The notes: generated by a model from the sequence alone, not told the origin. 64,000 nt of DNA from Saccharothrix luteola (GCF_020859565.1 NZ_JAJHUO010000003.1:294945-358944); one strand, 5' to 3'; numbered from the stretch's first letter, positions 41,214 through 53,956 are shown. Numbers and translations: made by a program.

Positions 41214-43144
41214 GCGGCTACCGGTACGGCCGGTACGTCGACGGGCCCGACCCGCTGGCCCCGCCGGCCGACCTGCGCGCGGCCATGGACGAACTCGGCC
41301 GCGAGGTCATGGAGGGCGCGTCACCCGCCTCGGCGCTGCGCGAGCTGCTGCGCCGGGGCCTGCCCGGCACGCGCGGCTTGGACGACCTGACCGCCCGGCT
41401 GTGGCAGAAGCGCGCCGCCCTCACCCGGCGTCACCGGCTCGACGGCACGTTGCAGGAGATCCAGCGCCTGCTGGAGGAGGCGCTGGCCGCCGAACGGGCC
41501 GCGCTGTTCCCCGACCCGGACGACGAGGCGCGGTTCCGCGAGGCCCGGCTGGACGCGTTGCCGCAGTCGACCGCGGCGGCCGTGAGCGAGCTGGCCGAGT
41601 ACGACTGGCGTTCCCCGCAGGCCCGCGAGTCCTACGAGCAGATCCGCAACCTGCTCGGCCGCGAGCTGATGGACCAGCGGTTCCAGGGCATGAAGCAGGC
41701 CATGGAGAACGTCCGACCCGAGGACGTGCAGCGCATCCAGTCCATGCTCGACGACCTCAACGGCCTGCTCGCCGCGCACGCCGCCGGCGAGGACACGGGC
41801 GAGCGGTTCGAGCGGTTCATGCGCGAGCACGGCGAGTTCTTCCCGGAGAACCCGAAGTCGGTCGACGAGCTGATCGACGCGCTGGCCGCCCGGTCCGCCG
41901 CCGCCCAGCGCATGATGAACTCGCTGTCCGAGGAGCAGCGCCAGGAGCTGTCGTCGTTGTCCCAGCAGGCGTTCGGCAACACGGGCGTCGGCGCGCAGCT
42001 GTCCCGATTGGACGCCCTGCTGCAAGGGCTGCGGCCCGGCGAGGACTGGAACGGTTCGGCCCGGTTCCGCGGCGACAACCCGCTGGGGCTGGGCGAGGGC
42101 GCGCAGGCGATGGCGGACCTGGCCGAGCTGGACGCGTTGGCCGAGCAGCTCTCGCAGGGCTACCCCGGCGCGCGGCTGGAGGACATCGACCTGGAGGCGC
42201 TGGTCCGCCAGCTCGGCGCGGAGGCGGGCGTCGACGCGCGGCGGCTGGCCGAGCTGGAACGCGAGCTGCGGTCGCAGAACCTGCTGGAACGCGCGCCGGA
42301 CGGCTCGCTGCGGTTGACGCCGAAGGCGTTGCGGCGGTTGGGCGAGACGGCGTTGCGCGGCGTGCTCGACAGCGCCCGCGAGCAGGGTCAGCGGGACAAC
42401 TCGTCCGCCGGAGCGGCCGGTGAGCTGATCGGGTCGACGCGGCCGTGGCGGTTCGGGGACACCGAGCCGTGGAACGTGCCGCGGACCGTCACGAACGCCG
42501 TGCTGCGGTCGGCGGGCGGCCCGGTCGAGCTCGACGTGGTCGACGTCGAGGTGAGCGAGACCGAGCAGCGGTCACGCGCGGCGGTCGCGTTGTGCGTGGA
42601 CACGTCCTGGTCGATGGTGCAGGACGGCCGGTGGGTGCCGATGAAGCGCACCGCGCTGGCGTTGCACCACCTGGTGCGGACCCGGTTCCGCACCGACGCG
42701 CTGGAGCTGATCACGTTCGGCCGGCACGCCGAGACCGTCGACATCGGGCAGCTCACCGCGTTGGAAGGGGTGTGGGAGCAGGGCACGAACCTGCACCACG
42801 CGCTGCTGCTGGCCGGTCGGCACATCCGCAAGCACCCCGACGCGCAGCCGGTGGTTTTGGTGGTCACCGACGGCGAGCCGACCGCGCACCTGGAGCCGAC
42901 CGGCGACGCCGAGTTCCAATACCCGCCGCTGCCGCGGACCATCGGCAAGACCCTGGTCGAGGTCGACAACCTGGCCAGGCTCGGCGCGTCCATCACCGTG
43001 TTCCGGCTCGGCGACGACCCGCGGCTGACCAGGTTCGTCGACACGGTGGCCCGGCGGTCCGGCGGCCGGGTCGTCGCACCCGGCGAGGACGGCCTGGGCG
43101 CGGCCGTGGTCAGTGACTACCTTCGGTCGCGCAAACGCCGTTGA
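41210..43144 (+). CDS. VWA-domain partner of the MoxR ATPase
   Basis: A 644-residue protein. The first 450 residues are charged, mostly helical and Glu/Arg-rich, with no motif I recognise. The C-terminal von Willebrand A domain begins around residue 455 and has an intact MIDAS (ALCVDTSWSMVQ, Asp464; LVVTDGEPTA later). Such MoxR-VWA pairs assemble complexes that load cofactors or remodel targets; the client here is unknown. Its ATG overlaps the ATPase stop. The gene ends just before the low-quality G/C run. Confidence 0.88.
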   Translation: MSGYRYGRYVDGPDPLAPPADLRAAMDELGREVMEGASPASALRELLRRGLPGTRGLDDLTARLWQKRAALTRRHRLDGTLQEIQRLLEEALAAERAALFPDPDDEARFREARLDALPQSTAAAVSELAEYDWRSPQARESYEQIRNLLGRELMDQRFQGMKQAMENVRPEDVQRIQSMLDDLNGLLAAHAAGEDTGERFERFMREHGEFFPENPKSVDELIDALAARSAAAQRMMNSLSEEQRQELSSLSQQAFGNTGVGAQLSRLDALLQGLRPGEDWNGSARFRGDNPLGLGEGAQAMADLAELDALAEQLSQGYPGARLEDIDLEALVRQLGAEAGVDARRLAELERELRSQNLLERAPDGSLRLTPKALRRLGETALRGVLDSAREQGQRDNSSAGAAGELIGSTRPWRFGDTEPWNVPRTVTNAVLRSAGGPVELDVVDVEVSETEQRSRAAVALCVDTSWSMVQDGRWVPMKRTALALHHLVRTRFRTDALELITFGRHAETVDIGQLTALEGVWEQGTNLHHALLLAGRHIRKHPDAQPVVLVVTDGEPTAHLEPTGDAEFQYPPLPRTIGKTLVEVDNLARLGASITVFRLGDDPRLTRFVDTVARRSGGRVVAPGEDGLGAAVVSDYLRSRKRR

Positions 43145-43150
43145 CGGAGG

Positions 43151-43283
43151 TGGGGGGGGGGCCGCCGCGGGGGGGGGGCCCCCCCCCCCCCCCCCACCAC
43201 GGCGCCGCCCCCCCCCCCGGCGCGGCCCCCGCCCGGGGGGGGGGGGGGGGGCGCGGCCCCCCCCCCCCCCCCCCCCCCACCCC
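43151..43283. other. G/C homopolymer block, probable sequencing/assembly artefact
   Basis: About 130 bases made almost entirely of long G or C runs, between the convergent ends of the VWA and M23 genes. A real strong terminator hairpin may lie here but the sequence cannot be trusted. Both flanking stop codons fall outside the block. Confidence 0.75.
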
Positions 43284-43287
43284 GAGG

Positions 43288-44604
43288 TCACATCACGTGC
43301 GGGAACGAGCCCCAGCCGTGGCCGATCTGCTTCGGAGTGGAGAGCGCCAGGCCGTTGTTCGGGTAGTAGAGCAGTTCGCCGGCGGCGTCGACCCCGAGCA
43401 CGTCCGCGTGCCCGTCACCGCTGAAGTCGGACGCGAAGACCTGGGTGAACGCGTTCCAGCCGTGCCCGATCTGCTTCGGTGTGGAGAGCGCGAGGTTGTT
43501 GTTGGGGTAGTAGAGGAGTTCGCCTGCGGCGTTGACGCCGAGCACGTCGGCGTGTCCGTCGCCGCTGAAGTCGGCGGCCATGACGTGGGTGAACGCGTTC
43601 CAGCCGTGGCCTATCTGCTTGGGCGTGGAGAGCGCCAGGTCGTTGTTGGGGTAGTAGAGGAGTTCGCCTGCGGCGTTGACGCCGAGCACGTCGGCGTGTC
43701 CGTCGCCGCTGAAGTCGGCGGCCATGACGTGGGTGAAGGAGTCCCAGCCGTGGCCTATCTGCTTCGGTGACGAGAGCGCCAGGTCGTTGTTCGGGTAGTA
43801 GTGCAGTTCGCCTGCGGCGTTGACGCCCAGCACGTCCGCGTGCCCGTCACCGCTGAAGTCGGCGGCCATGACCTGCGTGAACGAGCCCCAGCCGTGCCCG
43901 ATCTGATCGGGCGTGGAGAGCGCGAGGCCGTTGTTGGGGTAGTAGAGCAGCTCACCGGCCGCGTTGACGCCCAGCACGTCGGAATGCCCGTCACCGCTGA
44001 AGTCCGACACCCGTTCGAGGTCGGGCTCCTCCTGGCAGTTGCGGCTCGTGACGTCACGCCACGTGCGCGACGCCCCGGTGTAGGTGACCCCGTCGAACGT
44101 CGCCGCCACGCGCTCCGCACCGGCGAAGCCCCAGGTGGCGCTGCCGTCGCCGTTCGCGTCGAAGCCCTGCTCGTAGTGCAGGTGCGGGTGCCCGTTCGAG
44201 GTGGGGCCGCTCTTGCCGACCCGGCCGATCAGCTGACCCCGGGCGACCCGCGCCCCGACCCCGACCGCACGCGAGTCCAGGTGCAGGTAGGTGGTGAAGT
44301 GGCCGCCGCCGTGGTTGATCTGGATCATGTGGCCGGCATTGTCGTGGTAGGTGGACTTGTTCACCGTGCCGGCCGCCGGTGCCAGCAGCGCCGCGCCCAG
44401 GGTGCCCACCTGGTTCGGCTCGCGCACCATGTCCAGCGCGGGGCTGTGCGCCCACGTGTCCAGCCGCCACTCCTGCCCGCACTCGAACGGCAACTGGAAC
44501 GCGGGCGCGGCCTGCGCCGGTGACGCGAACACCACCAGCCCGGCCGCGGCGGCCAGGCAAGCGCTCACGGCGGCACGCAGCCGTGCCGTTCTGCCTCGTG
44601 ACAT
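43288..44604 (-). CDS. Secreted M23 peptidase with FG-GAP/VCBS-like repeats
   Basis: A 438-residue exported protein. The signal peptide ends near PAQA-A (residue 32). The M23 (lysostaphin/LytM) domain covers about 45-160. Zinc ligands are His53 and Asp58 (WAHSPALDM) and the HPHLHYE motif (His139, His141, His143), with HMIQINHGGGHFTTYLHLD between. Residues 196-438 are five near-identical 47-residue repeats (DFSGDGHADVLGVNAAGELLYYPNN...IGHGW), an FG-GAP/VCBS-like propeller-type array with DxSGDGHxD calcium sites. It probably cleaves peptidoglycan cross-links or other Gly-rich peptides. The stop lies five bases from the artefactual block. Confidence 0.85.
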   Translation of the reverse strand: MSRGRTARLRAAVSACLAAAAGLVVFASPAQAAPAFQLPFECGQEWRLDTWAHSPALDMVREPNQVGTLGAALLAPAAGTVNKSTYHDNAGHMIQINHGGGHFTTYLHLDSRAVGVGARVARGQLIGRVGKSGPTSNGHPHLHYEQGFDANGDGSATWGFAGAERVAATFDGVTYTGASRTWRDVTSRNCQEEPDLERVSDFSGDGHSDVLGVNAAGELLYYPNNGLALSTPDQIGHGWGSFTQVMAADFSGDGHADVLGVNAAGELHYYPNNDLALSSPKQIGHGWDSFTHVMAADFSGDGHADVLGVNAAGELLYYPNNDLALSTPKQIGHGWNAFTHVMAADFSGDGHADVLGVNAAGELLYYPNNNLALSTPKQIGHGWNAFTQVFASDFSGDGHADVLGVDAAGELLYYPNNGLALSTPKQIGHGWGSFPHVM

Positions 44605-44716
44605 CCGAGGTCCTCCCCAACGGTCGTCCGGAAACCCCGTCCCGACTGGGACACATCACCGTAGGGAAGCAACCAGGTGCCCGACTATCAGGCGAACGCC
44701 CGACAACGCGGCCGGC

Positions 44717-46504
44717 TCAGTCCTGCCGGTCCTCCTTGACCTCGTCCTTCGTCTCGCGCTCCCGTTCGGTCGAGGCGAGGGCCTTCTCGGTCGTGGCGTC
44801 GGGTTCGACCCGGTGCTTGCCGGGCCGCAGCGAGAAGTGGGACTCGTCGCGCATCCGCTCCACCATGTGCGGGTAGTGCAGCTCGAACGCGGGCCGCTCG
44901 GACCGGATCCGCGGCAGCTCGGTGAAGTTGTGCCGTGGCGGCGGGCACGTCGTCGCCCATTCGAGGGAATTGCCGAAGCCCCACGGGTCGTCGCGCTCGG
45001 CCGGGTCGCCGAACCGGTAGCTGCGCAGCACGTTCCACACGAACGGGAGCACGGACGCGCCCAGCAGGAATGCCCCGATCGTGGAAATCGTGTTCATCAG
45101 CGTGAAGCCGTCGCCGGGCAGGTAGTCGGCGTACCGGCGGGGCATGCCGATGTTGCCGAGCCAGTGCTGGATCAGGAACGTGCCGTGGAAGCCCAGGAAC
45201 GTGGTCCAGAAGTGCAGCTTGCCCAGCGGCTCGTTCAGCATCCGCCCGGTCATCTTGGGGAACCAGAAGTACAGGCCCGCGTAGGTGGCGAACACGATCG
45301 TGCCGAACAGCACGTAGTGGAAGTGGGCCACCACGAAGTACGTGTCGGTGACGTGGAAGTCCAGCGGCGGCGAGGCCAGGATGATGCCCGTCAGCCCGCC
45401 GAGCAGGAACGTGATGAGGAACCCGATGCTGAACAGCATCGGCGTCTCCAGGGTGATCGACCCCTTCCACATGGTGCCGATCCAGTTGAAGAACTTGATG
45501 CCCGTCGGCACCGCGATCAGGAACGTCATCAGCGAGAAGAACGGCAGCAGCACCGCTCCGGTGGCGAACATGTGGTGCGCCCACACCGCCACCGACAGCG
45601 CCGCGATGGCGAACGTGGCGAAGACCAGCCCCTTGTAGCCGAACAGCGGTTTGCGGCTGAACACCGGGAAGATCTCCGACACGATGCCGAAGAACGGCAG
45701 TGCGACGATGTAGACCTCGGGGTGGCCGAAGAACCAGAACAGGTGCTGCCACAGGATCACGCCGCCGTTGGCGGGGTCGAACACGTGCGCGCCGAGGTGC
45801 CGGTCGGCGGCCAGGCCCATCAGCGCGGCGGTGAGGATCGGGAACGCCAGCAGGATCAGGATGCTGGTGACGAAGATGTTCCAGGTGAAGATCGGCATCC
45901 GGAACATGGTCATGCCGGGCGCGCGCAGGCAGCACACCGTCGTCACCATGTTGACCCCGCCGAGGATCGTGCCGAGGCCGGACACCGCCAGCCCCATGAT
46001 CCACAGGTCCGGTCCGATGCCCGGGCTGTGGATGGCGCTGCTCAGCGGCGTGTAGGCGGTCCAGCCGAAGTCCGCCGCGCCGCCGGGCGTGAGGAACCCG
46101 GCCATCACGGTCAGCCCGCCGAACAGGAACAGCCAGTAGGAGAACGCGTTGAGCCGGGGGAACGCCACGTCCGGCGCGCCGATCTGCAGCGGCAGGATGT
46201 AGTTGGCGAAACCGAACAGGATCGGCGTCGCGTACAGCAGCAGCATGATCGTGCCGTGCATGGTGAACAGCTGGTTGTACTGCTCGTTGGACAGGAACTG
46301 GAGCCCCGGCCGGGCCAGCTCGCCCCGGATGAGCAGCGCCATCACGCCGCCGACCATGAAGAACATGAACGACGTGACCAGGTAGAGCATCCCGATCTGC
46401 TTGGGGTCGGTCGTGCGGAGCAGCCCCAGGAGCACCGAGCCCTTGGCGCGCCGTCGGGCCGCACCCGGGTGGGTGATCACGGGTTCCGGCTTGAGCGCGG
46501 TCAT
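44717..46504 (-). CDS. ctaD: Cytochrome c oxidase subunit I
   Basis: A 595-residue integral membrane haem-copper oxidase subunit of the aa3 type. The family hallmarks are present: [11 protein letters not shown] (haem a ligand), [10 protein letters not shown] (CuB His with the cross-linked Tyr), WAHHMFATG (CuB His pair), and [11 protein letters not shown] (haem ligands). Twelve hydrophobic segments are expected. The ATG at 46504 is preceded by GGAGGCGGG. The charged C-terminal tail is longer than in mitochondria, as usual in Actinobacteria. Subunits II and III are not adjacent, also typical for this group. Confidence 0.95.
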   Translation of the reverse strand: MTALKPEPVITHPGAARRRAKGSVLLGLLRTTDPKQIGMLYLVTSFMFFMVGGVMALLIRGELARPGLQFLSNEQYNQLFTMHGTIMLLLYATPILFGFANYILPLQIGAPDVAFPRLNAFSYWLFLFGGLTVMAGFLTPGGAADFGWTAYTPLSSAIHSPGIGPDLWIMGLAVSGLGTILGGVNMVTTVCCLRAPGMTMFRMPIFTWNIFVTSILILLAFPILTAALMGLAADRHLGAHVFDPANGGVILWQHLFWFFGHPEVYIVALPFFGIVSEIFPVFSRKPLFGYKGLVFATFAIAALSVAVWAHHMFATGAVLLPFFSLMTFLIAVPTGIKFFNWIGTMWKGSITLETPMLFSIGFLITFLLGGLTGIILASPPLDFHVTDTYFVVAHFHYVLFGTIVFATYAGLYFWFPKMTGRMLNEPLGKLHFWTTFLGFHGTFLIQHWLGNIGMPRRYADYLPGDGFTLMNTISTIGAFLLGASVLPFVWNVLRSYRFGDPAERDDPWGFGNSLEWATTCPPPRHNFTELPRIRSERPAFELHYPHMVERMRDESHFSLRPGKHRVEPDATTEKALASTERERETKDEVKEDRQD

Positions 46505-46574
46505 CCCGCCTCCCTGGTCCCGACGACGTGAGCCAGACCACATCGTCCCCCCGTCCGCGGACCGGGGCAAACGC

Positions 46575-47372
46575 TCAGCCCTGCTTGGGCACCGTGACCT
46601 GCTGTTCTATCGCGCCTGACGCCCGTTCGAGGAAGCGGAGCAACTCGACCGGGAACGGCAGCACCAGGGTCGAGTTCTTCTCCGCCGCCACCTCGACGAT
46701 GGTCTGCAGCAGCCTGAGCTGGAGGGCGGCGGGCGTGGCGGACATGGCCGCGGCGGCCTCGGACAGCTTCTTCGACGCCTGCAGCTCGCCGTCGGCGGTG
46801 ATGATGCGCGCCCGCCGCTCCCGCTCCGCCTCGGCCTGCCGGGACATGGACCGCTTCATGCTCTCCGGCAGCGCCACGTCCTTGATCTCGACCCGGTCGA
46901 TCTCGATGCCCCAGGACACGGCCGGGTTGTCGATCATCAGCTCCAGGCCCTGGTTGAGGCGTTCCCGGTTGGACAGCAGGTCGTCGAGCTCGCTCTTGCC
47001 GATGATCGAGCGCAACGACGTCTGCGCGACCTGGAGCATGGCGAAGCGGTAGTCCTCGACCGTGACGACGGCGCGCACCGCGTCGACCACCTTGAAGTAC
47101 ACGACGGCGTCCACGCGCACGGTGACGTTGTCGCGGGTGATGCCGTCCTGCGCCGGGATGGGCTGGGTGACGATCTGGAGGTTCACCTTCCGCAGCCGGT
47201 CGATGCCCGGCACGACCATGGTGAGCCCCGGTCCGCGCAGCGCGGGTCGCACCCTGCCGAAGCGGAACACCAGGCCCTGCTCGTACTGCTTGACGATGCG
47301 CGCGCTGCTCGCGAGGCCGACGGCGAACACGCCCAGCACGCCGATGACGATGTCCAGGATCATCGCGACCAT
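46575..47372 (-). CDS. SPFH-domain (stomatin/slipin) membrane protein
   Basis: A 265-residue protein with one N-terminal membrane segment (about residues 3-20) and an SPFH/band-7 domain ([54 protein letters not shown]). A helical tail follows ([21 protein letters not shown]). Stomatin-like proteins form oligomeric scaffolds in membrane microdomains, often with an NfeD partner; none is adjacent. It lies upstream of ctaD in the same direction with a 70-base gap and may be co-transcribed. Confidence 0.88.
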   Translation of the reverse strand: MVAMILDIVIGVLGVFAVGLASSARIVKQYEQGLVFRFGRVRPALRGPGLTMVVPGIDRLRKVNLQIVTQPIPAQDGITRDNVTVRVDAVVYFKVVDAVRAVVTVEDYRFAMLQVAQTSLRSIIGKSELDDLLSNRERLNQGLELMIDNPAVSWGIEIDRVEIKDVALPESMKRSMSRQAEAERERRARIITADGELQASKKLSEAAAAMSATPAALQLRLLQTIVEVAAEKNSTLVLPFPVELLRFLERASGAIEQQVTVPKQG

Positions 47373-47461
47373 CTCCCAGGTCCCCTGGTCAGAGGGTACG
47401 CCCGCGTCCCGCGGAGCGGACGCTTCGTGGCCCGTCCGACCGGCGAGTTAGGGTCGTTCAC

Positions 47462-48700
47462 ATGCAGACCTGGTCATCCACTCCTGTCCCGCGGGTAGCG
47501 GGCGAGCCGCGCCCGTTGCGGCTGTTCGACACCGCCACCGGTGAGGTGCGCCCGACCGCCCCCGGCGCCACCGCCAGGCTGTACGTCTGCGGCATCACCC
47601 CGTACGACGCCACGCACCTCGGGCACGCGGCCACCTACCTGGCCTTCGACCTGGTCCACCGGGTGTGGCTGGACAACGGCCACGACGTGCACTACGTGCA
47701 GAACGTGACCGACATCGACGACCCGCTGCTGGAGCGGGCCGAGCGCGACCAGGACGACTGGGTGGTCCTCGGCATGCGGGAGACCGCGCTGTTCCGCGAG
47801 GACATGGTGAGCCTGCGGGTGCTGCCGCCGCGCGACTACGTGGGCGCGGTCGACGCGATCCCCGAGGTCGTCGAGGTCATCGGGAAGCTGCTGGCCGGCG
47901 GCGCGGCGTACCGGGTCGACGACCCCGAGCACCCGGACGTCTACTTCGACCACACGGCGACCGAGCGGTTCGGCTACGAGTCGAACTACGACCTGGAGAC
48001 GATGGGCAGGTACTTCGCCGAGCGCGGCGGCGACCCGGACCGGCCCGGCAAGCGCCACCCGCTGGACGCCCTGCTGTGGCGCGCCGCCCGACGGGGTGAG
48101 CCGTCGTGGCCGTCGGAACTGGGTGCCGGCCGGCCCGGTTGGCACATCGAGTGCAGCGCCATCGCGCTGAACCGGCTCGGCACGTCGTTCGACGTGCAGG
48201 GCGGCGGGTCGGACCTGATCTTCCCGCACCACGAGTTCTCCGCCGCGCACGCCGAGGCGGCGACCGGCGAGCACCCGTTCGCCCGCCACTACGTGCACGC
48301 GGGCATGATCGGGCTGGACGGCGAGAAGATGTCCAAGTCGCGCGGCAACCTGGTGTTCGTGTCCAAGCTGCGCGCGCAGAAGGTCGACCCGAACGCGGTG
48401 CGGCTGGCGTTGTTCGCCGGCCACTACCGCACCGACCGGCCGTGGAGCGACGGCCTGCTGGCCGAAGCCGAGGCGAGGCTCGCGAAGTGGCGGCTCGCGG
48501 GGTCCCTGTCGACGGGGCCGAGCGCGGTCGCCACCGTGGCCCGCCTGCGCGACCACCTCAGCGACGACCTCGACACGCCCAAGGCGTTGGCGGCGCTGGA
48601 CGCGTGGGCGGCCGAAGCCCTCACGACCGGCGGCTCGGACCACACGGGCCCGACCCTCTTCCGCGCCGCCGTCGACTCGCTGCTGGGCGTGGAGCTCTAG
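47462..48700 (+). CDS. mshC: Mycothiol cysteine ligase MshC
   Basis: A 412-residue ATP-dependent ligase that joins cysteine to GlcN-inositol in mycothiol synthesis. It is a cysteinyl-tRNA synthetase-like protein with the nucleotide-binding motif ([16 protein letters not shown]), the zinc site Cys and His residues ([26 protein letters not shown]) and KMSKSRGNL. The length and the start [13 protein letters not shown] are typical of MshC and not of CysS. Its presence confirms a mycothiol-producing actinomycete. ATG start; a two-way terminator follows. Confidence 0.95.
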   Translation: MQTWSSTPVPRVAGEPRPLRLFDTATGEVRPTAPGATARLYVCGITPYDATHLGHAATYLAFDLVHRVWLDNGHDVHYVQNVTDIDDPLLERAERDQDDWVVLGMRETALFREDMVSLRVLPPRDYVGAVDAIPEVVEVIGKLLAGGAAYRVDDPEHPDVYFDHTATERFGYESNYDLETMGRYFAERGGDPDRPGKRHPLDALLWRAARRGEPSWPSELGAGRPGWHIECSAIALNRLGTSFDVQGGGSDLIFPHHEFSAAHAEAATGEHPFARHYVHAGMIGLDGEKMSKSRGNLVFVSKLRAQKVDPNAVRLALFAGHYRTDRPWSDGLLAEAEARLAKWRLAGSLSTGPSAVATVARLRDHLSDDLDTPKALAALDAWAAEALTTGGSDHTGPTLFRAAVDSLLGVEL

Positions 48701-48765
48701 CCTCGCGGATGCGCCGAGCGGCGCCCGTCCGACCAGCGCCTTTGCCGCTGGTCGTGGCATACGAC

Positions 48766-48792
48766 GGGGCCGTCCCGCAGTGGGACGGCCCC
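48766..48792. terminator. Bidirectional hairpin terminator between mshC and the S8 protease
   Basis: Perfect 11-base arms (GGGGCCGTCCC and its complement) around a 5-base loop, between two convergent genes. A second stem (GACCAGCG/CGCTGGTC) lies at 48731-48753. Confidence 0.85.
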
Positions 48793-48808
48793 GCCGGTCA
48801 CGTCAGGC

Positions 48809-50614
<1,806 letters not shown>

Positions 50615-50808
50615 GGAGGGTTCTCCCTTTGGGCAGGGCTGCGCGGCCGTGCCGGGCGGGTGCGCCGGTCGGCCGTGCGATGCAGGGGATGGGAACGTCC
50701 GCGCGAACGGGGTGGAGCGACCTGGTCACATGCATGGTCGGGACAAAAGCGGTCGCTCGTTAGCGCCGATAGTCGTAACTACGTCGAATCAGGGCCGATC
50801 GAGCACGA

Positions 50809-51330
50809 TCAGGACGGGTCGGAGGGCCGGTCGGGTGAACCCGGCGCGCCCAGTCGCTCGTCCCGGTACGTCCGCCAGTGCTTGAGCATGTTCGGCAGCT
50901 CGGCGTGGAAGAACTCGAAGAACATCAGGGTCTCGGCGATCCGCCTGCCCGCCGGCGTGTCGGCGCCGAGCGCGCTGATGCCCTCCCTGAGCGGTCCGGT
51001 CATCCGGCGGAGCATCTCGTCGCGGCGGAACAGCGCCTCGTACCAGAGGTCGTCGAGCACGCGGTAGATGTCGCGGCGCGTGCCCGTCTCCCGCTCCCGG
51101 CTCACCAGGCCGACCTGGGTGAGGTAGCGGACCGCGCCGGAGATGGCGGCGGGGGAGACGCGCAGCAGGTCGGCCAGCTCGGCGGAGGTCATCTCGCCGG
51201 AGTCGGCGGCGAGCAGCGCGACGAACACCCTGGCGGGCATCCTCGCCATGCCGGACTCGGTGAACACCGAGGAGAAGCGCTCGATGAAGCGCAGCACGGC
51301 CTGATCGTCCCGCTCGTCCACCTGTGTCAC
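50809..51330 (-). CDS. GbsR/MarR-type regulator of the adjacent ABC exporter
   Basis: A 173-residue winged-helix regulator from the GTG at 51330, preceded by AAGGGA; upstream in-frame codons give an implausible basic tail. The HTH is SAELADLLRVSPAAISGAVRYL followed by the wing LVSRERETGTRRDIYRV. The C-terminal half is helical (ETLMFFEFFHAELPNML). It faces the exporter genes across a 94-base gap with a TTCAC/GTGAA palindrome, and most likely represses them until an exported compound binds. Confidence 0.85.
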   Translation of the reverse strand: MTQVDERDDQAVLRFIERFSSVFTESGMARMPARVFVALLAADSGEMTSAELADLLRVSPAAISGAVRYLTQVGLVSRERETGTRRDIYRVLDDLWYEALFRRDEMLRRMTGPLREGISALGADTPAGRRIAETLMFFEFFHAELPNMLKHWRTYRDERLGAPGSPDRPSDPS

Positions 51331-51388
51331 CGCCGGATCATCCCTTCGAGGCCCACTGATCGGGTGGCAGTTTATACGCTTCCTTAAC

Positions 51389-51404
51389 TTCACGACTTTG
51401 TGAA
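51389..51404. promoter_or_regulatory. Operator-like palindrome TTCAC-N6-GTGAA
   Basis: A 16-base inverted repeat midway between the divergent GbsR-type and ABC ATPase genes, in the only AT-rich stretch of the region (TTTATACGCTTCC nearby). It is a likely site for the regulator. Confidence 0.5.
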
Positions 51405-51424
51405 ATCACTGTAACTTACCGCCC

Positions 51425-52333
51425 ATGACTGCTGCGATATCCGTGTCGGGCCTGGTCAAGACCTTCGGTCCGACGCGTGCACTCGACGGTCTCGACCTGA
51501 CCGTCCGCGAGGGGGAGGTGCACGGCTTCCTCGGGCCCAACGGGTCGGGCAAGTCAACCACCATCCGGGTCCTGCTGGGTCTGCTGCGCGCCGACGCGGG
51601 CTCCGCGTCGCTGCTGGGCGGTGACCCGTGGCGCGACACCGCCGAGCTGCACCGCAGGCTCGCCTACGTGCCCGGCGACGTGAGCCTGTGGCCGAACCTG
51701 ACCGGCGGCGAGGTCATCGACCTGCTGGGCAGGCTGCGCGGCGGGCTGGACGAGAAGCGCCGCGCCGAGCTGCTGGAGCGCTTCGAGCTGGACCCGCGCA
51801 AGAAGGGCCGCGCCTACTCCAAGGGCAACCGGCAGAAGGTGGCCCTGGTCGCGGCGCTGGCCTCGGACGTGGAGCTGCTGATCCTGGACGAGCCGACCTC
51901 CGGGCTCGACCCGCTGATGGAGGCCGTGTTCCAGGAGGCGGTGAACGAGCTGCGCGGCAAGCGGACCGTGCTGCTGTCCAGCCACATCCTGGCCGAGGTC
52001 GAGGCGCTGTGCGACCGGGTCAGCATCATCCGCAACGGCCGCACCGTCGAGACCGGCACGTTGGCCGACCTGCGCCACCTCACCCGCACCAGCGTCTCCG
52101 CCGAGCTGGTCGGCGAGCCCACCGGGCTGACCGGGGTGCACGACCTGGTGGTCGAGGGGAACCGGGTGCGGTTCGAGGTCGACACCGACCACCTGGACGC
52201 GGCGCTGCGCGCGTTGGTCGGCAGCGGTGTCCGCACGCTGACCAGCCGGCCGCCGACGTTGGAGGAGCTGTTCCTGCGCCACTACGAGGACGAACTGCCC
52301 GCCGGGCAGGCCGAGGGGGCGATGTCGTCGTGA
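51425..52333 (+). CDS. ABC exporter ATP-binding protein
   Basis: A 302-residue ABC ATPase. Walker [10 protein letters not shown] (about residues 39-47), the signature [16 protein letters not shown] (a degenerate LSGGQ, as usual in this exporter group), Walker [15 protein letters not shown] and the switch histidine region [13 protein letters not shown] are all present. A C-terminal regulatory extension follows. It pairs with the permease encoded next, whose GTG overlaps its stop. The group includes exporters of polyketides and other hydrophobic drugs. Confidence 0.92.
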   Translation: MTAAISVSGLVKTFGPTRALDGLDLTVREGEVHGFLGPNGSGKSTTIRVLLGLLRADAGSASLLGGDPWRDTAELHRRLAYVPGDVSLWPNLTGGEVIDLLGRLRGGLDEKRRAELLERFELDPRKKGRAYSKGNRQKVALVAALASDVELLILDEPTSGLDPLMEAVFQEAVNELRGKRTVLLSSHILAEVEALCDRVSIIRNGRTVETGTLADLRHLTRTSVSAELVGEPTGLTGVHDLVVEGNRVRFEVDTDHLDAALRALVGSGVRTLTSRPPTLEELFLRHYEDELPAGQAEGAMSS

Positions 52334-53922
52334 CCGGCCTCGGCTCGCTGGTGCGCCTGGCGCTGCGCCGCGACCGGCTGCTGCTGGCCGTGTGGATCGT
52401 CGGCCTGGTCGGCATCACGCTGTCGACCGCGTCGACGGTGGGCGAGCTGTACGGCTCGCTCGAGTCTCGGCAGCAGCTGGGTGCGACGGCGGGTAGCAAC
52501 CCGGCCTTCCTGGCCATGCTCGGCCCGCTCTACGACGCGTCGACGACCGGTGGCGTGCTGGCCTGGCGGTGGGGCGTGTTCGGCGCGCTGCTCGTCGGCC
52601 TGATGTGCATGTTCCTGGTCACCCGGCACACCAGGGCGGAGGAGGAGACGGGCCGGCTGGAGCTGATCGGCTCGGCCGTCGTCGCCCGGCACGCGCCGCT
52701 GGCCGCCGCCGTGGTGGTGGCGCTGCTGGCGAGCACGGTGATCGGCCTGCTCGTCGCGCTCGGCCTGACCGGTCTCGGCGAGTCGGCGTCCGGGTCGTTC
52801 GCGCTCGGCCTCGCCTTCGCGTCCGTCGGCTGGGTGTTCACCGGCGTCGGCGCGGTCAGCGCGCAGCTGTCGGAGAGCGCGCGCACGGCCAACTCGATCT
52901 CCGGCGCCGTGCTCGGTGTCGCCTACCTCCTGCGGGCCGTCGGCGACGCGGCGGGCGACGAGGGGCCGACGTGGCTGACCTGGCTGTCGCCGCTGGGGTG
53001 GCTGGAGCGGACGAGGGCGTTCGCGGGCGACCGGTACTGGGTGCTGCTGCTGCCGGTGGCGTTGTTCGCGGTGCTGGTCGCGGTCGCGTCGACGTTGGTG
53101 ACCAAGCGCGACCTCGGGGGTGGCCTGGTGCCGACCCGGCTCGGCCCGGCCCGCGCGCCCGGCTCGCTGGGCAGCGCGTTCGGCCTGGCCTGGCGGTTGC
53201 AGCGGGGCATGCTGATCGGCTGGACGCTGAGCCTGTTCGTGCTCGGCGCCGTCTACGGCTCGGTCGCGCGCGGCGTGGAGCAGATGCTGGAGGCCAACCC
53301 GGCGTTGCAGCAGATCATCTCGCAGCTGGGCGGCGCGGGCGCGATCGTGGACGTCTACCTGGCGTCGATCATCGGCATCATCGCCCTGTTCAGCGCGATC
53401 TACGTGGTGCAGTCGACGTTGCGGCTGCGCGCCGAGGAGACCGACTTCCGGGCCGAGCCGGTGCTGGCCACGCCGGTCAGCCGGTTCGCGTGGGTCGGCA
53501 GCCACCTGGTGTTCGCCACCGTCGGCACGCCCGTCGTGCTGGCCGCCGCGGGCCTGGGCGCGGGTCTGGTGCACGGCGCGCGCGTCGGTGACGTCGGCGG
53601 CCAGGTCGTGCGGCTGGTCGGCGCGGCGTTGACGCACGTGCCGGCGGTCTGGGTGGTCGCGGGCCTCGCGCTGGCGCTGTTCGCGCTCGTGCCGAAGCTG
53701 GCGTCGGCGAGCTGGGCGGTGATCGTGGTGTTCCTGGTGCTCGGCCAACTCGGGCCGCTGCTCCAGCTCGACCAGTGGGCCATGGACCTCTCGCCGTTCA
53801 CGCACATCCCCAAGGTGCCGGGCGCGGACGTGACCGCGACGCCGTTGCTGTGGTTGACGCTGGTCGCGGCGGCGCTGGTGGCGGTCGGGTTCGCCGGTTT
53901 CCGGCGGCGGGACGTCGGCTGA
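52330..53922 (+). CDS. ABC exporter permease
   Basis: A 530-residue permease with about twelve hydrophobic segments arranged as two similar halves ([20 protein letters not shown] at the start and [21 protein letters not shown] near residue 290). Both halves have a short [27 protein letters not shown] loop. This is the tetronasin/polyketide-antibiotic transporter permease type, where the double-length subunit alone forms the channel. GTGA overlap with the ATPase gene shows coupling. Confidence 0.88.
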   Translation: MTGLGSLVRLALRRDRLLLAVWIVGLVGITLSTASTVGELYGSLESRQQLGATAGSNPAFLAMLGPLYDASTTGGVLAWRWGVFGALLVGLMCMFLVTRHTRAEEETGRLELIGSAVVARHAPLAAAVVVALLASTVIGLLVALGLTGLGESASGSFALGLAFASVGWVFTGVGAVSAQLSESARTANSISGAVLGVAYLLRAVGDAAGDEGPTWLTWLSPLGWLERTRAFAGDRYWVLLLPVALFAVLVAVASTLVTKRDLGGGLVPTRLGPARAPGSLGSAFGLAWRLQRGMLIGWTLSLFVLGAVYGSVARGVEQMLEANPALQQIISQLGGAGAIVDVYLASIIGIIALFSAIYVVQSTLRLRAEETDFRAEPVLATPVSRFAWVGSHLVFATVGTPVVLAAAGLGAGLVHGARVGDVGGQVVRLVGAALTHVPAVWVVAGLALALFALVPKLASASWAVIVVFLVLGQLGPLLQLDQWAMDLSPFTHIPKVPGADVTATPLLWLTLVAAALVAVGFAGFRRRDVG

Positions 53923-53928
53923 AAGTCT

Positions 53929-53956
53929 GAAAGAGCTCTTTCGAAAGGACTCTTTC
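53929..53956. promoter_or_regulatory. Tandem operator upstream of the ArsR-type regulator
   Basis: GAAAGAGCTCTTTC (perfect) and GAAAGGACTCTTTC (near-perfect) lie end to end, with a further GAAAGTC half-site just before at 53921. A GTATAC promoter-like element follows at once. The position, immediately upstream of the regulator start, fits autorepression of the regulator-MFS operon. Confidence 0.7.
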
